This document shows, in pieces, positions 29,963-39,740 of a stretch of DNA of 64,000 bases. The first letter of the stretch is position 1; each line of letters opens with the position of its first letter. The notes beneath the pieces were generated by a model. The model worked only from the letters and a program-made list of their open reading frames with translations. It searched no databases and was not told the origin of the DNA. The position numbers and the translations under genes are program-made. This DNA comes from Clostridia bacterium (GTDB taxonomy: Bacteria > Bacillota > Clostridia > Oscillospirales > Acutalibacteraceae). The stretch lies in the NCBI GenBank assembly GCA_017397105.1, contig JAFQKF010000002.1, forward strand, positions 1-64,000. The letters run 5' to 3'.

Positions 29963-30505
29963 ATGGCTGCAAGATTAAAAGAGATGTATACCAAGGATGT
30001 TGCACCTGCACTCATGAAGAAGTTTGAGTACAAGAGCGTCATGCAGATCCCCAAGCTTGATAAGGTTGTTATCAACGTAGGCTGCGGCGAAGCAAGAGAT
30101 AACGCTAAGGTTCTCGATGCTATCGTTTCCGACCTTATGCAGATTACCGGCCAGAAGCCCGTTCTCTGCAAGGCTAAGAAGTCAGTTGCTAACTTCAAGC
30201 TTCGTGAAGGCATGACAATCGGCGCAAAGGTTACCCTCAGAGGTGACAGAATGTATGAGTTCATTGACAGATTCTTCAATCTCGCTCTTCCCAGAGTTCG
30301 TGACTTCAGAGGAATCAACCCCAACTCATTCGACGGCAGAGGCAACTACTCAGTGGGTATCAAGGAACAGTTGATATTCCCTGAAATCGATTATGATAAG
30401 ATTGACAAGGTCAGAGGCATGGATATTTGCTTTGTCACCACAGCTAACACTGACGAAGAGGCCCGTGAGCTCCTCGCTCTTATGGGTGCTCCGTTTACAA
30501 GATAA
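29963..30505 (+). CDS. rplE: 50S ribosomal protein L5
   Basis: 180 residues. [19 protein letters not shown] and [20 protein letters not shown] are diagnostic. Binds 5S rRNA and the P-site tRNA elbow. Confidence 0.98.
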   Translation: MAARLKEMYTKDVAPALMKKFEYKSVMQIPKLDKVVINVGCGEARDNAKVLDAIVSDLMQITGQKPVLCKAKKSVANFKLREGMTIGAKVTLRGDRMYEFIDRFFNLALPRVRDFRGINPNSFDGRGNYSVGIKEQLIFPEIDYDKIDKVRGMDICFVTTANTDEEARELLALMGAPFTR

Positions 30506-30517
30506 GGAGGGTCAACC

Positions 30518-30703
30518 GTGGCAAAAACATCAATGAAGGTTAAGCAGGCAAGACCTGCAAAGTACTCCACCAGGGCGTACAACAGATGTAAGATTTGCGG
30601 TAGACCGCACTCTTATCTTCGCAAGTATGGCGTTTGCCGTATTTGCTTCAGAGAGCTCGCACACGCAGGTCAGATTCCCGGTGTAAAGAAAGCAAGCTGG
30701 TAA
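30518..30703 (+). CDS. rpsZ: 30S ribosomal protein S14, zinc type
   Basis: 61 residues, the short zinc-binding form. CKIC and CRIC supply four cysteines (residues 24-43). Start is GTG after AAGGAGG. Typical of Firmicutes spc operons. Confidence 0.97.
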   Translation: MAKTSMKVKQARPAKYSTRAYNRCKICGRPHSYLRKYGVCRICFRELAHAGQIPGVKKASW

Positions 30704-30730
30704 TGAGCAGTCGTAAAGGAGGTTAACAGT

Positions 30731-31129
30731 ATGCAAATTACTGATTCCATCGCAGATATGCTTACAAGAATCCGCAACGCTAATGCGGCTAAGCATGACA
30801 CGGTGAAAGTCCCCGCATCAAACATGAAGAAGGCGATTGCTCAGATTCTTGTTGATGAGGGTTACATCAAAGGATATAAGGTTGAGGATGACGGTAAGCA
30901 GGGCATGATCGAAATCGCCCTCAAGTACGGTCCCAACAAGTCTCAGGTTATCACCGGACTTCGCAGAGTTTCCAAGCCCGGTCTGAGAATTTACACAAAT
31001 TGTGAGGATATGCCCAGAGTTATGAAGGGCATCGGCATTGCCATCCTCTCAACTTCCAAAGGCGTTATGACTGACAAGGACGCACGCAAGGCCAACGTTG
31101 GCGGCGAAGTTCTTGCATTTATCTGGTAA
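30731..31129 (+). CDS. rpsH: 30S ribosomal protein S8
   Basis: 132 residues. [16 protein letters not shown] and the C-terminal [21 protein letters not shown] are diagnostic. Central 16S binder and, in E. coli, the spc operon repressor. Confidence 0.98.
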   Translation: MQITDSIADMLTRIRNANAAKHDTVKVPASNMKKAIAQILVDEGYIKGYKVEDDGKQGMIEIALKYGPNKSQVITGLRRVSKPGLRIYTNCEDMPRVMKGIGIAILSTSKGVMTDKDARKANVGGEVLAFIW

Positions 31130-31143
31130 GGAGGTGCTGTTAG

Positions 31144-31689
31144 ATGTCACGTATAGGTAAGAAGCCTATCGCAATCCCCGCAGGCGTGGAGGTTCAGATT
31201 GACGGCAGCACAGTCACCGTAAAGGGTGCCAAGGGTACTCTTTCCAGAACTATCCACTCAAACATTTCAGTAGAAATGAAGGACAACGAAATCATCGTTT
31301 CCCGTCCTGACGATTCCAAAGAGAACAGAGCCCTTCACGGTCTCTCAAGAACTCTTATCAGCAACATGGTAGTCGGCGTAAACGAGTCCTTCAAGAAGGA
31401 GCTTGAAATCAACGGTATCGGTTACCGTGCAGAGCTCCAGGGTAAGGCAGTTAACCTTAAGGTAGGTTACTCACACGACGTAATCCTTACTCCTCCCGAA
31501 GGAGTTACCGTAGAGGTTCCCGCACCCAACAAGATCGTAGTTTCAGGTCCCGACAAGCAGAAGGTCGGCCAGTTTGCAGCCAACGTTCGCGAAGTTCGTC
31601 CCCCCGAACCCTACAAGGGCAAGGGCATCAAGTATGTTGATGAACGTATTCGCCGCAAGGAAGGCAAGGCCGGCAAGGGCGGCAAATAA
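31144..31689 (+). CDS. rplF: 50S ribosomal protein L6
   Basis: 181 residues, two related domains. [16 protein letters not shown] and the C-terminal [22 protein letters not shown] are diagnostic. Near the factor-binding site. Confidence 0.98.
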   Translation: MSRIGKKPIAIPAGVEVQIDGSTVTVKGAKGTLSRTIHSNISVEMKDNEIIVSRPDDSKENRALHGLSRTLISNMVVGVNESFKKELEINGIGYRAELQGKAVNLKVGYSHDVILTPPEGVTVEVPAPNKIVVSGPDKQKVGQFAANVREVRPPEPYKGKGIKYVDERIRRKEGKAGKGGK

Positions 31690-31713
31690 GTCTATATTAA
31701 GGAGTGAAAATTT

Positions 31714-32073
31714 ATGGTTAACAGACCGGACAGCAAAAAGGCCAGAGCTACTCGCCATAAGAGAGTACGCGCTAAGATATCCGGCACTGCCGAATGTCCT
31801 CGCCTTAACGTGTTCCGCTCCCTCCAGAATATCTACGCTCAGTTAATAGACGACGTAAAGGGTGTTACCCTTGTGTCTGCCTCAACTGTGGAAAAGGATT
31901 TTGAGGAATACGGCGGAAATAAATCAGCAGCTCACGAAGTGGGCAAAGTATTAGCACAGCGTGCCGCAGAAAAGGGAATAACAGACGTTGTTTTCGATCG
32001 CGGCGGTTACATCTATCACGGCCGTGTTAAAGAGCTGGCCGAAGGCGCCCGTGAGGGTGGCCTCAAGTTCTAA
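31714..32073 (+). CDS. rplR: 50S ribosomal protein L18
   Basis: 119 residues, binds 5S r[21 protein letters not shown] and [23 protein letters not shown] are diagnostic. AAGGAG site. Confidence 0.97.
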   Translation: MVNRPDSKKARATRHKRVRAKISGTAECPRLNVFRSLQNIYAQLIDDVKGVTLVSASTVEKDFEEYGGNKSAAHEVGKVLAQRAAEKGITDVVFDRGGYIYHGRVKELAEGAREGGLKF

Positions 32074-32090
32074 GAAGGGGAGGAATACTT

Positions 32091-32591
32091 TTGGCTAAAA
32101 TTGATGCATCTGCATATGAACTTACCGAGCGCGTAGTAGCCATTAACCGTGTTTCCAAAACCGTAAAGGGCGGTCGTATCTTTAAGTTTGCGGCTCTCGT
32201 AGTAGTTGGAGACGGAAATGGCACCATCGGTTTCGGTATGGGCAAATCCGGTGAAGTTCCCGATGCTATCCGCAAGGGCATTGAGGACGCAAAGAAGAAC
32301 CTCATGAAGGTTTCTCTTAAGGGAACAACAATTCCCCACGAGGTTATCGGCAAGTATGGCGCAGGCGTAGTTCTTCTTAAGCCCGCAGCCCCCGGTACCG
32401 GCGTTATCGCCGGCGGACCTGTACGTGCTGTTGTTGAAACAGTAGGTATCAGAGATATCCGTACCAAGGCACTCAGATCAAACAATCCCTGCAACGTAGT
32501 CAGGGCAACACTGCAGGGTCTTTCACAGCTTCGCAATGTTGAAGAGGTTGCTGCAATCCGCGGCAAAACCGCTAAAGAAGTATTAGGTTAA
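32091..32591 (+). CDS. rpsE: 30S ribosomal protein S5
   Basis: 166 residues; decoding accuracy and mRNA unwinding. Start is TTG, fixed by [27 protein letters not shown] (the fidelity loop), [15 protein letters not shown] and [16 protein letters not shown] are diagnostic. Confidence 0.97.
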   Translation: MAKIDASAYELTERVVAINRVSKTVKGGRIFKFAALVVVGDGNGTIGFGMGKSGEVPDAIRKGIEDAKKNLMKVSLKGTTIPHEVIGKYGAGVVLLKPAAPGTGVIAGGPVRAVVETVGIRDIRTKALRSNNPCNVVRATLQGLSQLRNVEEVAAIRGKTAKEVLG

Positions 32592-32605
32592 GGAGGGTGA
32601 ACACA

Positions 32606-32803
32606 ATGGCAGATATTCAGGTAAAGCTTGTTAAGAGCCTTATTGGAAGCACTAAGCCTCAGATTGACACCGTCCATGCACTTGGTCTTCACAGAATAGG
32701 TGATGTTTCGGTTCAGCCTGACATCCCCGCAACACAGGGCAAGTTGAGAAAGGTAGCTCATCTCATCGAAGTCAGCGAAGCCAATCAAGGAGGTGCAAAC
32801 TAA
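32606..32803 (+). CDS. rpmD: 50S ribosomal protein L30
   Basis: 65 residues. [21 protein letters not shown] is the family start (residues 6 onward). The GTG at 32597 sits inside the AGGAGG site, so the ATG at 32606 is used. Stop overlaps rplO by one base. Confidence 0.96.
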   Translation: MADIQVKLVKSLIGSTKPQIDTVHALGLHRIGDVSVQPDIPATQGKLRKVAHLIEVSEANQGGAN

Positions 32804-33243
32804 TGAAGTTGCACGATCTTTCACCCGCTGCAGGTTCAACCAAAGCCCGCAAGCGTATCGGTAGAGGCCCCGCATCAGGTCAGGGCAAAACAGCCGGTAA
32901 GGGTCATAAGGGTCAAAAAGCGCGTGCAGGCAGAGGTATGCGCGCAGGTTTTGAAGGCGGCCAGATGCCCCTTCAGAGAAGAATTCCCAAGAGAGGATTC
33001 AACAATATTTTCGCCACTGAAATGGCAATCGTTAATGTTTCTGCACTTGATGCTTTTGAGGACGGCGCAACCGTTACAGTAGAAGCTCTTGTGGAGAAGG
33101 GAATTGTTAAAAAGACTATGGACGGCGTTAAGATTTTGGGACAGGGCGAAATTTCGAAGAAGCTCACCGTTCAGGCAAACGCTTTTTCAGATTCCGCTAA
33201 GTCAAAGATCGAAGCTGCCGGAGGAAAGGCAGAGGTAATCTGA
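32803..33243 (+). CDS. rplO: 50S ribosomal protein L15
   Basis: 146 residues. [20 protein letters not shown] and [17 protein letters not shown] are diagnostic, with the Gly/Lys-rich RNA-binding N-terminal half. TAATG coupling with rpmD. Confidence 0.98.
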   Translation: MKLHDLSPAAGSTKARKRIGRGPASGQGKTAGKGHKGQKARAGRGMRAGFEGGQMPLQRRIPKRGFNNIFATEMAIVNVSALDAFEDGATVTVEALVEKGIVKKTMDGVKILGQGEISKKLTVQANAFSDSAKSKIEAAGGKAEVI

Positions 33244-33244
33244 C

Positions 33245-34597
33245 ATGCTTAAAACTTTAGTAAATGCATGGAAAGTTGCCGATATCAGAAAGAAACTTCT
33301 GTTTACTGCTTTGATAGTGCTTATTTTCAGAATAGGCTCGGCAATTCCTGTACCTTTTACAAACATTTCTGACACAGGTATCATCTCTGATCCTGATGCA
33401 GGAACTTTCATGAACTATCTCAGCATGATGACCGGTGAAGCTTTCAACTACGGTACGATTTTCGCTATGTCAATCACACCGTACATCAACAGCTCCATTA
33501 TCATGCAGCTGCTCGCAGTAGCAATCCCCGCTCTTGAAAAGCTTCAGAACGAGGGACCCGAAGGCAGAAAGAAGATTGCAACTATCACAAGATACGTTAC
33601 AATCGCTCTCGGTCTTCTTCAGAGTACCGCTTATTACTTCTATCTCAGAAGCGGCGGATATCTCTCAACCAACGATTCAGGCGCTGCCTACACAGGCTTC
33701 TGGGCATTCTTCCAGGCCGTTGTTATTATTCTCTGCTTCACAGCAGGTACAGCCATCATCATGTGGCTTGGTGAAAGAATCAACGAAAAAGGCATCGGCA
33801 ACGGTATCTCGATTATCCTTTTCGCAGGTATCGTTTCCCGTATCCCCACTCTCATCACTTCACTGTGGGGACCTCAGAACGGTTACATTGTCAGGGGCAC
33901 ACCTTATTATTTCCTTGTTCCCTTCGTAACCATCGTTCTCATCCTTATGGTAGCTTATATCGTATGGATGGACAACGCTGAGAGAAGAATTCCCGTTCAG
34001 TACGCTAAGCGCGTTGTTGGACGTAAGATGTACGGCGGACAGAGCACACATATTCCGATCAAGGTTAATATGTCCGGTGTTATGCCCATCATCTTTGCAA
34101 GCTCAATCCTTTCATTGCCTCCCACCATTGAAATGTTCATCTCCAGCAAGACGAACGGCACAGGTTGGGAAACCTTCTTCGGTTTGTTCGCAAATGACCA
34201 TTGGGCATATGCAATTATGTACTTCGTACTCATCATTGCGTTTGCATACTTCTATGCAACCATTCAGTATAACCCCGTAGAGATGTCAAAGAACATCCGT
34301 GAAAACGGCGGTTCAATCCCCGGCATCCGCCCCGGCGAGCCCACTTCAAACTACATTGCGAAGATTCTTTCGAGGATGACTCTTCTCGGAGCTCTTATGC
34401 TCAGTGTTATAGCTCTCTTCCCCGTACTCTTCACAATCATTGTTAACTGGGGTCTCGGCTTCTGGCAGGAAGGTGCCACAATGAACGTCTCACTCGGCGG
34501 TACATCAATCATCATCGTAGTTGGCGTTGCTATTGAAACATTCAAGCAGCTTGAAAGCCAGATGATGATGCGTCATTACAAGGGCTTCCTTGATTAA
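33245..34597 (+). CDS. secY: Preprotein translocase subunit SecY
   Basis: Channel of the Sec translocon in the cytoplasmic membrane, 450 residues with ten helices. GSAIPVPFTN, the plug-side FNYGTIFAMSITPYINSSII, the cytoplasmic loop RRIPVQYAKRVVGRKMYGGQ and the C-terminal GGTSIIIVVGVAIETFKQLE are all present. It starts one base after the rplO stop. The adk gene that commonly follows secY is missing; map comes next after 20 bases. Confidence 0.98.
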   Translation: MLKTLVNAWKVADIRKKLLFTALIVLIFRIGSAIPVPFTNISDTGIISDPDAGTFMNYLSMMTGEAFNYGTIFAMSITPYINSSIIMQLLAVAIPALEKLQNEGPEGRKKIATITRYVTIALGLLQSTAYYFYLRSGGYLSTNDSGAAYTGFWAFFQAVVIILCFTAGTAIIMWLGERINEKGIGNGISIILFAGIVSRIPTLITSLWGPQNGYIVRGTPYYFLVPFVTIVLILMVAYIVWMDNAERRIPVQYAKRVVGRKMYGGQSTHIPIKVNMSGVMPIIFASSILSLPPTIEMFISSKTNGTGWETFFGLFANDHWAYAIMYFVLIIAFAYFYATIQYNPVEMSKNIRENGGSIPGIRPGEPTSNYIAKILSRMTLLGALMLSVIALFPVLFTIIVNWGLGFWQEGATMNVSLGGTSIIIVVGVAIETFKQLESQMMMRHYKGFLD

Positions 34598-34617
34598 GCC
34601 CAAACGGAGGATCAAGC

Positions 34618-35367
34618 ATGATAGTGCTCAAGACTAGCAAAGAACTGCGCCTGATGAAAGAGGCGTGTGTTATCGCTGCGGGAGCATTAAAGGCAGCGGG
34701 CGAAGCGGTTGAACCCGGAGTTTCAACGGCTGAAATCAATCGCATTGCCCATAAGTTCATCACTGATGCCGGAGCAATTCCGACATTCAAGGGCTACAAT
34801 GGCTATCCCGCTGCTACATGCATTTCCATAAACGATGTGGTTATTCATGGCATACCGAGCAGTAAGCAGATAATCAGAGAAGGCGACCTCGTCAGTATTG
34901 ACGTTGGAGCAACCTTCAATGGCTACGTCGGTGATAATGCTGCCACTTTTGCGGCAGGAGATATATCTCCCGAAGCAAAGCGGCTGAGCGACACGACCAG
35001 AGAAAGCCTCTACGAAGGCATCAGGGCGGCTGTCGCAGGCGGCAGAATCGGTGATATCGGCCATGCTGTTCAGAGCTACTGCGAATCAAGAGGCTTTTCC
35101 GTTGTCCGCACTTTTACAGGTCACGGTGTAGGCACTCAGATGCATGAAGACCCCAGCGTACCGAATTTCGGCACACCCGGCAGAGGCGTGCGCCTGCTTC
35201 CCGGCATGACGATTGCCATCGAGCCCATGATAAATATGGGAACTCACGAGGTCAGGCAGATGCCGGACGGCTGGACTATCAAAACAAAGGACGGTAAGCT
35301 TTCTGCCCATTTTGAGCATACCATCGCCATCACGGCAGACGGTCCCGTAATTCTTACCCAGGTGTAA
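34618..35367 (+). CDS. map: Methionine aminopeptidase, type I
   Basis: Removes the initiator Met from nascent proteins; 249 residues. Metal ligands lie in VSIDVGATFNGYVGDNAATF (two Asp), TGHGVGTQMHEDP (His), IAIEPMINMG (Glu) and SAHFEHTIAI (Glu). No N-terminal SH3-binding zinc extension. Start ATG follows CGGAGG. In this spc operon it follows secY directly. Confidence 0.98.
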   Translation: MIVLKTSKELRLMKEACVIAAGALKAAGEAVEPGVSTAEINRIAHKFITDAGAIPTFKGYNGYPAATCISINDVVIHGIPSSKQIIREGDLVSIDVGATFNGYVGDNAATFAAGDISPEAKRLSDTTRESLYEGIRAAVAGGRIGDIGHAVQSYCESRGFSVVRTFTGHGVGTQMHEDPSVPNFGTPGRGVRLLPGMTIAIEPMINMGTHEVRQMPDGWTIKTKDGKLSAHFEHTIAITADGPVILTQV

Positions 35368-35378
35368 GGAGGGTCGGG

Positions 35379-35633
35379 ATGCTTAAAGAAGGAGCAGTTG
35401 TGCTGTCACTGTCAGGACGGGATAAAGGCAAGCTTCTGGCAGTAGTCGGAAACGAGCAGAACAGAGTTCTGGTGTGTGACGGCAAAGAGCGACCGGTCGA
35501 GAGGCCTAAGCGCAAGAATATGTGCCATCTCGAAGAACAGGGAACTGTACTCGGGGCGGAGGAAATTGCGACTAACAAAGCGTTAAAAAGAGCGCTCAGG
35601 CGATTAAATCCTTCACTTAATGGCAAAACTTAG
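35379..35633 (+). CDS. KOW domain RNA-binding protein (L14e-like)
   Basis: 84-residue protein found between map and infA in many clostridia. An N-terminal KOW motif (GAVVLSLSGRDKGKLLAVVG) is followed by VLVCDGKERPVERPKRKN. It resembles the archaeal/eukaryotic L14e and L6e type rather than L24 and probably binds RNA or the ribosome. Precise role unknown. Confidence 0.9.
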   Translation: MLKEGAVVLSLSGRDKGKLLAVVGNEQNRVLVCDGKERPVERPKRKNMCHLEEQGTVLGAEEIATNKALKRALRRLNPSLNGKT

Positions 35634-35644
35634 GAGGTTAGTAT

Positions 35645-35863
35645 ATGTCGAAGCAGGATATGATCGAGATTGAAGGTACGGTAGTTGAATCGTTACCCAA
35701 CGCAACCTTCCAGGTTGAACTGGAAAACGGACACAAGATATTGGCTCACATCTCCGGCAAGCTGAGAATGAACTATATAAAGATTCTCCCCGGTGATAAA
35801 GTTAAGGTCGAAATGTCGCCATACGACCTTACCAAGGGCCGCATTACATGGCGTTCCAAGTAA
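35645..35863 (+). CDS. infA: Translation initiation factor IF-1
   Basis: 72 residues, single OB fold that occupies the A-site during initiation. [22 protein letters not shown] and [21 protein letters not shown] are diagnostic. AGGAGG site. Confidence 0.98.
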   Translation: MSKQDMIEIEGTVVESLPNATFQVELENGHKILAHISGKLRMNYIKILPGDKVKVEMSPYDLTKGRITWRSK

Positions 35864-35881
35864 TAAAGGAGGTATTCTATT

Positions 35882-35995
35882 ATGAAAGTCAGACCTTCTG
35901 TTAAGAAAATGTGTGAAAAATGCAAGATAATTAGGCGCAAGGGAAAAGTAATGGTTATCTGTGAAAATCCCAAGCACAAGCAGCGTCAGGGTTAA
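35882..35995 (+). CDS. rpmJ: 50S ribosomal protein L36, zinc type
   Basis: 37 residues. Starts [15 protein letters not shown]; zinc ligands are Cys11, Cys14, Cys27 and His32. AAGGAGG lies 9 bases upstream. Complete. Confidence 0.97.
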   Translation: MKVRPSVKKMCEKCKIIRRKGKVMVICENPKHKQRQG

Positions 35996-36032
35996 TCCGA
36001 CGCAAACCATTTATTGGAGGTGCAACTGACAA

Positions 36033-36401
36033 ATGGCGCGTATATCAGGTGTAGACCTTCCCAGAGATAAGAGAATTGAGATTGCACTCACTTACATCTT
36101 TGGCATTGGTCGTAAAACCGCTAGCGACATTATCGCAGCAACCGGTATCAATCCCGACACAAGAGTTAAGGATTTGACCGAGGACGATATTTCAAAACTT
36201 CGTGAATATATCGACCACAATCTTAAGGTTGAAGGTGACCTTCGCAGAGAAACTGCGTTTGACATCAAGAGACTTATTGAAATCGGATGCTATCGCGGCG
36301 TCCGTCATCGTAAGGGTCTTCCCGTAAGAGGCCAGCGTTCCAAGACTAACGCTCGTACCCGTAAGGGTCCCAAGAAGACCATCGCGAACAAGAAGAAGTA
36401 A
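36033..36401 (+). CDS. rpsM: 30S ribosomal protein S13
   Basis: 122 residues. [19 protein letters not shown] and the C-terminal [20 protein letters not shown] type segment (here [19 protein letters not shown]) are diagnostic. Contacts tRNA in the 30S head. Confidence 0.98.
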   Translation: MARISGVDLPRDKRIEIALTYIFGIGRKTASDIIAATGINPDTRVKDLTEDDISKLREYIDHNLKVEGDLRRETAFDIKRLIEIGCYRGVRHRKGLPVRGQRSKTNARTRKGPKKTIANKKK

Positions 36402-36417
36402 GCATAGGAGGGATATC

Positions 36418-36822
36418 ATGGCTAAAGCAACAGCTAAGAAAACAACCGGCACCCGTAAGCGTCGCGAGCGCAAGATGATCGAGCGCGGTGCAGCCCATAT
36501 CCAATCCACCTTTAACAACACTATCGTTACAATTACCGACACTCAGGGCAACGCAGTTTCATGGGCAAGCGCAGGCGAAATGGGCTTCAGAGGCTCAAAG
36601 AAGTCTACTCCCTTTGCCGCACAGACTGCTGCTGAGGTAGCAGCTAAGGCAGCTATCGAGCACGGCATGAAGACCGTAGAGGTCTATGTTAAAGGCCCCG
36701 GCGCAGGACGTGAAGCAGCTATCAGAGCTCTTCAGACCGCAGGACTGGACGTAAGCCTTATCAAGGACGTTACTCCCATTCCCCACAACGGTTGCCGTCC
36801 TCCCAAGAGAAGGCGCGTGTAA
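36418..36822 (+). CDS. rpsK: 30S ribosomal protein S11
   Basis: 134 residues. [20 protein letters not shown] and the end [18 protein letters not shown] are diagnostic. Platform protein beside the E-site mRNA. AGGAGGG site. Confidence 0.98.
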   Translation: MAKATAKKTTGTRKRRERKMIERGAAHIQSTFNNTIVTITDTQGNAVSWASAGEMGFRGSKKSTPFAAQTAAEVAAKAAIEHGMKTVEVYVKGPGAGREAAIRALQTAGLDVSLIKDVTPIPHNGCRPPKRRRV

Positions 36823-36849
36823 CCAGAATTTATTGGAGGTGTAACACAT

Positions 36850-37476
36850 ATGGCAAGATATACCGGACCGGTATGTAAACTTTGCCGCCGTGAAGGCAAG
36901 AAGCTCTTCCTTAAGGGTGAGCGTTGCTACACAGGCAAGTGCGCTCTTGAGCGCAGAGCATATGCTCCCGGCCAGAACGGCCAGAGCCGCAGAAAGACCT
37001 CTGAGTACGGCATGCAGCTTCGTGCAAAGCAGCAGGCAAGACGTTACTACGGTATTCAGGAAGGTCAGTTCCATAAGTATTTCATCGAGGCTGAGCGCAA
37101 GCAGGGTATGACTGGTGAAAACCTTCTTCGTATCTGCGAAAGCCGCCTTGACAACGTTGTTTACCTTCTCGGCTGGGCTAGCTCCCGCGCAGAAGCAAGA
37201 CAGCTTGTTACTCATAACCACTTCAAGGTAAACGGCAAGAACGTTAACATTCCGTCCTACCTTCTTAAGGCTGGCGACGAAATCGTTCTCAAGGATAAGA
37301 GCAAGGCAAGTCCTAAGTTCAAGGAAGTTCTTGAGGCAAATGCTTCCCGTCCCGTTCCCCAGTGGCTCGACCTTAACGCTGAAACACTTGCAGCTAAGGT
37401 TATCGCTCTTCCCACCCGTGAACAGATCGAAGTTCCCGTTGAAGAGCATCTCATCGTCGAGTTCTATTCAAAATAA
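36850..37476 (+). CDS. rpsD: 30S ribosomal protein S4, zinc type
   Basis: 208 residues, primary 16S binder. Four cysteines (CKLC at 9-12, then Cys26 and Cys31) make the zinc form. The S4 RNA-binding domain starts [21 protein letters not shown]. Its stop codon lies in the 5' arm of a strong hairpin. Confidence 0.98.
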   Translation: MARYTGPVCKLCRREGKKLFLKGERCYTGKCALERRAYAPGQNGQSRRKTSEYGMQLRAKQQARRYYGIQEGQFHKYFIEAERKQGMTGENLLRICESRLDNVVYLLGWASSRAEARQLVTHNHFKVNGKNVNIPSYLLKAGDEIVLKDKSKASPKFKEVLEANASRPVPQWLDLNAETLAAKVIALPTREQIEVPVEEHLIVEFYSK

Positions 37477-37497
37477 TGCTGCATAAGCATTATTTTG
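37469..37497 (+). other. 11-bp hairpin at the rpsD stop codon
   Basis: Perfect arms 37469-37479 and 37487-37497 around a 7-base loop. The rpsD stop (37474-37476) is in the first arm. There is no T run after it. It may slow or end part of the transcription before rpoA, or be a processing site. Confidence 0.55.
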
Positions 37498-37551
37498 AGG
37501 TACTCAATGTTCGCAGGTTTTTATCTGCATGTTATAAAGGAGGGTTTTTAA

Positions 37552-38502
37552 ATGATTGGTATCGAAAAGCCCAGAATTGATACTGCTGACATTTCTCCCG
37601 ATGGTAAGTATGGCAAGTTCGTAGTAGAACCCCTTGAGAGAGGCTACGGAACAACTCTCGGTAACTCACTTCGCAGAGTTCTTCTTTCCTCACTTCCCGG
37701 TTATGCTATTACTTCCGCTAAGATTGACGGAGTTCTTCATGAATTCTCAACCATCCCCGGAGTAAAGGAAGATGTTACTGAGATCGTTCTTAACCTTAAG
37801 AGCGTTATTCTTAAGATTCACGGTGACGGTCCCAAAACCATCTACATTGAATCCAACGGCGAAGATGAAATTACAGCCGGCAGCATCAAAACAGACTCAG
37901 AAGTTGAAATCCTCAACCCTGAGCTTCACATCGCTACTCTTGATTGCGATGCCCGTGTAAACATGGAGCTTACATGTGACAAGGGCAGAGGCTACGTTTC
38001 TGCAGAAAGAAACAAGCAGCTTCTTCAGCCTGCAATCGGCGTAATTGCGATTGATTCAATTTATACACCTGTTTTAAAGGTTAATTACACAGTCGAGAAC
38101 ACACGCGTAGGTCAGATTACCGATTACGATAAGCTTACCCTTGAAGTGTGGACAGACGGCACTATCTCCGCTATGGACGCCGTTTCACTCGGCGCCAAGA
38201 TCCTCAACGAGCATCTCAGCCTCTTCGGTGACCTTTCAGGCGAAGCCTTCGGCACTGAAGTGATGATTGTCAAAGACGAGAGCGGTAAAGAGAAAGTTCT
38301 CGAGATGACTATTGAGGAGCTTGACCTCTCTGTTCGTTCCTTCAACTGCTTGAAGAGAGCACAGATTAACACTGTGGAAGATTTGACCAACAGAACCGAG
38401 GAGGACATGATGAAGGTCCGTAACCTCGGCAGAAAGTCCCTTGACGAAGTTGTTGCAAAGCTTAATTCACTTGGCTTTGACCTTCGCAGGGATGACGATT
38501 AA
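37552..38502 (+). CDS. rpoA: RNA polymerase alpha subunit
   Basis: 316 residues. The N-terminal dimerisation domain carries [20 protein letters not shown] and the middle [18 protein letters not shown]. The linker leads to the C-terminal domain (from about 250) with [17 protein letters not shown] and [12 protein letters not shown] for UP-element and activator contacts. AAAGGAGGG site; the 75-base gap to rpsD is the largest inside the alpha part. Confidence 0.98.
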   Translation: MIGIEKPRIDTADISPDGKYGKFVVEPLERGYGTTLGNSLRRVLLSSLPGYAITSAKIDGVLHEFSTIPGVKEDVTEIVLNLKSVILKIHGDGPKTIYIESNGEDEITAGSIKTDSEVEILNPELHIATLDCDARVNMELTCDKGRGYVSAERNKQLLQPAIGVIAIDSIYTPVLKVNYTVENTRVGQITDYDKLTLEVWTDGTISAMDAVSLGAKILNEHLSLFGDLSGEAFGTEVMIVKDESGKEKVLEMTIEELDLSVRSFNCLKRAQINTVEDLTNRTEEDMMKVRNLGRKSLDEVVAKLNSLGFDLRRDDD

Positions 38503-38534
38503 GACCCATCAAACGGTAAAGGAGTGTGAATTAA

Positions 38535-38888
38535 ATGCCCGGTAGTAGAAAACTCGGCCGCGCAACCGACCATCGTATATCAATGCTCAGAGGTCTTGTT
38601 ACTTATCTTCTTGAGAACGGCAAGATCGAGACAACCGTTACAAGGGCCAAAGAGGTTCGTGCTATGACGGAAAAAATGATTACCGTAGCTAAGGACGATT
38701 CTCTTCACGCAAAGCGTCAGGTTTTGGCATATGTCACCAAAGAGGATGTTGTTAAGAAACTCTTTGATGAAATCGCCCCCAAATATAAGGACGTAAACGG
38801 CGGTTATTGCCGAATCATCAAGACCGGCCCTCGCAGGGGTGACGCAGCTGAGATGTGCATCATCGAGCTTGCAGAGCCTAAGAAATAA
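38535..38888 (+). CDS. rplQ: 50S ribosomal protein L17
   Basis: 117 residues. [21 protein letters not shown] and the end [14 protein letters not shown] are diagnostic. Last gene of the ribosomal cluster, just before a terminator. Confidence 0.98.
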   Translation: MPGSRKLGRATDHRISMLRGLVTYLLENGKIETTVTRAKEVRAMTEKMITVAKDDSLHAKRQVLAYVTKEDVVKKLFDEIAPKYKDVNGGYCRIIKTGPRRGDAAEMCIIELAEPKK

Positions 38889-38895
38889 TTAAACT

Positions 38896-38930
38896 TTAAT
38901 CCCGGATGAATTATCATCCGGGATTTTTGT
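38896..38930 (+). terminator. Terminator of the ribosomal cluster
   Basis: Twelve-base stem 38898-38909/38914-38925 region (ATCCCGGATGA against TCATCCGGGAT) with a 4-base loop, followed by TTTTTG. Confidence 0.9.
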
Positions 38931-38932
38931 TT

Positions 38933-38967
38933 GCAAATAAAGCCCGCAGCTTTTTCAGCTGCGGGCT
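38933..38967 (-). terminator. Terminator of the topB-to-lipoprotein unit
   Basis: Perfect 11-bp GC-rich stem 38941-38951/38957-38967 with a 5-base loop; minus strand continues TTATTTGC. Sits back to back with the ribosomal terminator. Confidence 0.8.
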
Positions 38968-38972
38968 TGCCG

Positions 38973-39740
38973 TTATTCTTCGGTTATGGGTTCGGGTAAG
39001 AGATTGAGCAGGTAGGATACTTCGTCATAAGGCAGTTCGAAGCTTCTTACACCTGCAAAATCAAGGGCTAAGTAGCCCTGACGGAAGATGAAACCGATGC
39101 CGTTATCGGTAAGATAAAAACCTGTTTCGGGGTTGATAAGTGATTCGATTTTACTCTGATCGGTATCAGGGAAAAGATAACCTGACGATACGTCTGCATC
39201 ACGGTTTGCAAGGATTATTTCTGCTAAATGTGCAGCGCATTTCGGTATAATGTAATCACTGTTGTTATAAGAAAAATCTCCGAGAGATAACTGTTCACCT
39301 GTTTTAACGTTGAAAACACAGCATTTTACGTCAATTTCCTCATCTTCAGGTTCAGCATCCCACACCATCGTTGACTGAAGTTTAACGCTGATATAATCAG
39401 CAGAAAGATAAGTGGTTTCATATGAAATCTCCGTTTTAAGAAGATTGTCGGGGCTGCAGAGATCGTTGAGAAGCATTGTGGAAATTCCCGATTCAGCAGT
39501 AAGCTGGAATTCACCGCAGAAGCTGTTGAAGCTTGCAAGCTGAGGGAAAAGGTTTGTATCAACATTGGGGAGAGTTGAATTAAGCACGGCACTGACAGCT
39601 GAATCGCTGTTGGTATATTCCTTGGTGTAAACAGAGTCCGTGACATCGGGGGTAATTCCTTCGGGCTCTTTGCTGCAGGAGGCAAAAGAAAGAATCAGCA
39701 GAGCCGATAAAAACAGAGCAATGACTTTCTTAATCTTCAT
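38973..39740 (-). CDS. Lipoprotein with DUF3298/RsiV-like domain
   Basis: 255 residues, lipoprotein signal with lipobox SFASC (Cys22). The C-terminal part (about 155-245) has the DUF3298 pattern: LSLGDF, then INPETGFYLTDNGIGFIF and the closing FELPYDEVSYLL, as in RsiV-type proteins that bind lysozyme or glycans outside the cell. No cytoplasmic anti-sigma part is present, so it is not a full RsiV. The ATG chosen follows AAGGAGAG; a longer frame lies inside the upstream gene. It overlaps the GH5-like gene by 11 bases and is the last gene of the unit. Confidence 0.75.
   Translation of the reverse strand: MKIKKVIALFLSALLILSFASCSKEPEGITPDVTDSVYTKEYTNSDSAVSAVLNSTLPNVDTNLFPQLASFNSFCGEFQLTAESGISTMLLNDLCSPDNLLKTEISYETTYLSADYISVKLQSTMVWDAEPEDEEIDVKCCVFNVKTGEQLSLGDFSYNNSDYIIPKCAAHLAEIILANRDADVSSGYLFPDTDQSKIESLINPETGFYLTDNGIGFIFRQGYLALDFAGVRSFELPYDEVSYLLNLLPEPITEE

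Noticed and set aside
36595..37449. A 284-codon minus-strand frame across rpsK and rpsD
   Set aside because: Shadow of two certain ribosomal genes; low-complexity Leu/Ser/Cys content.
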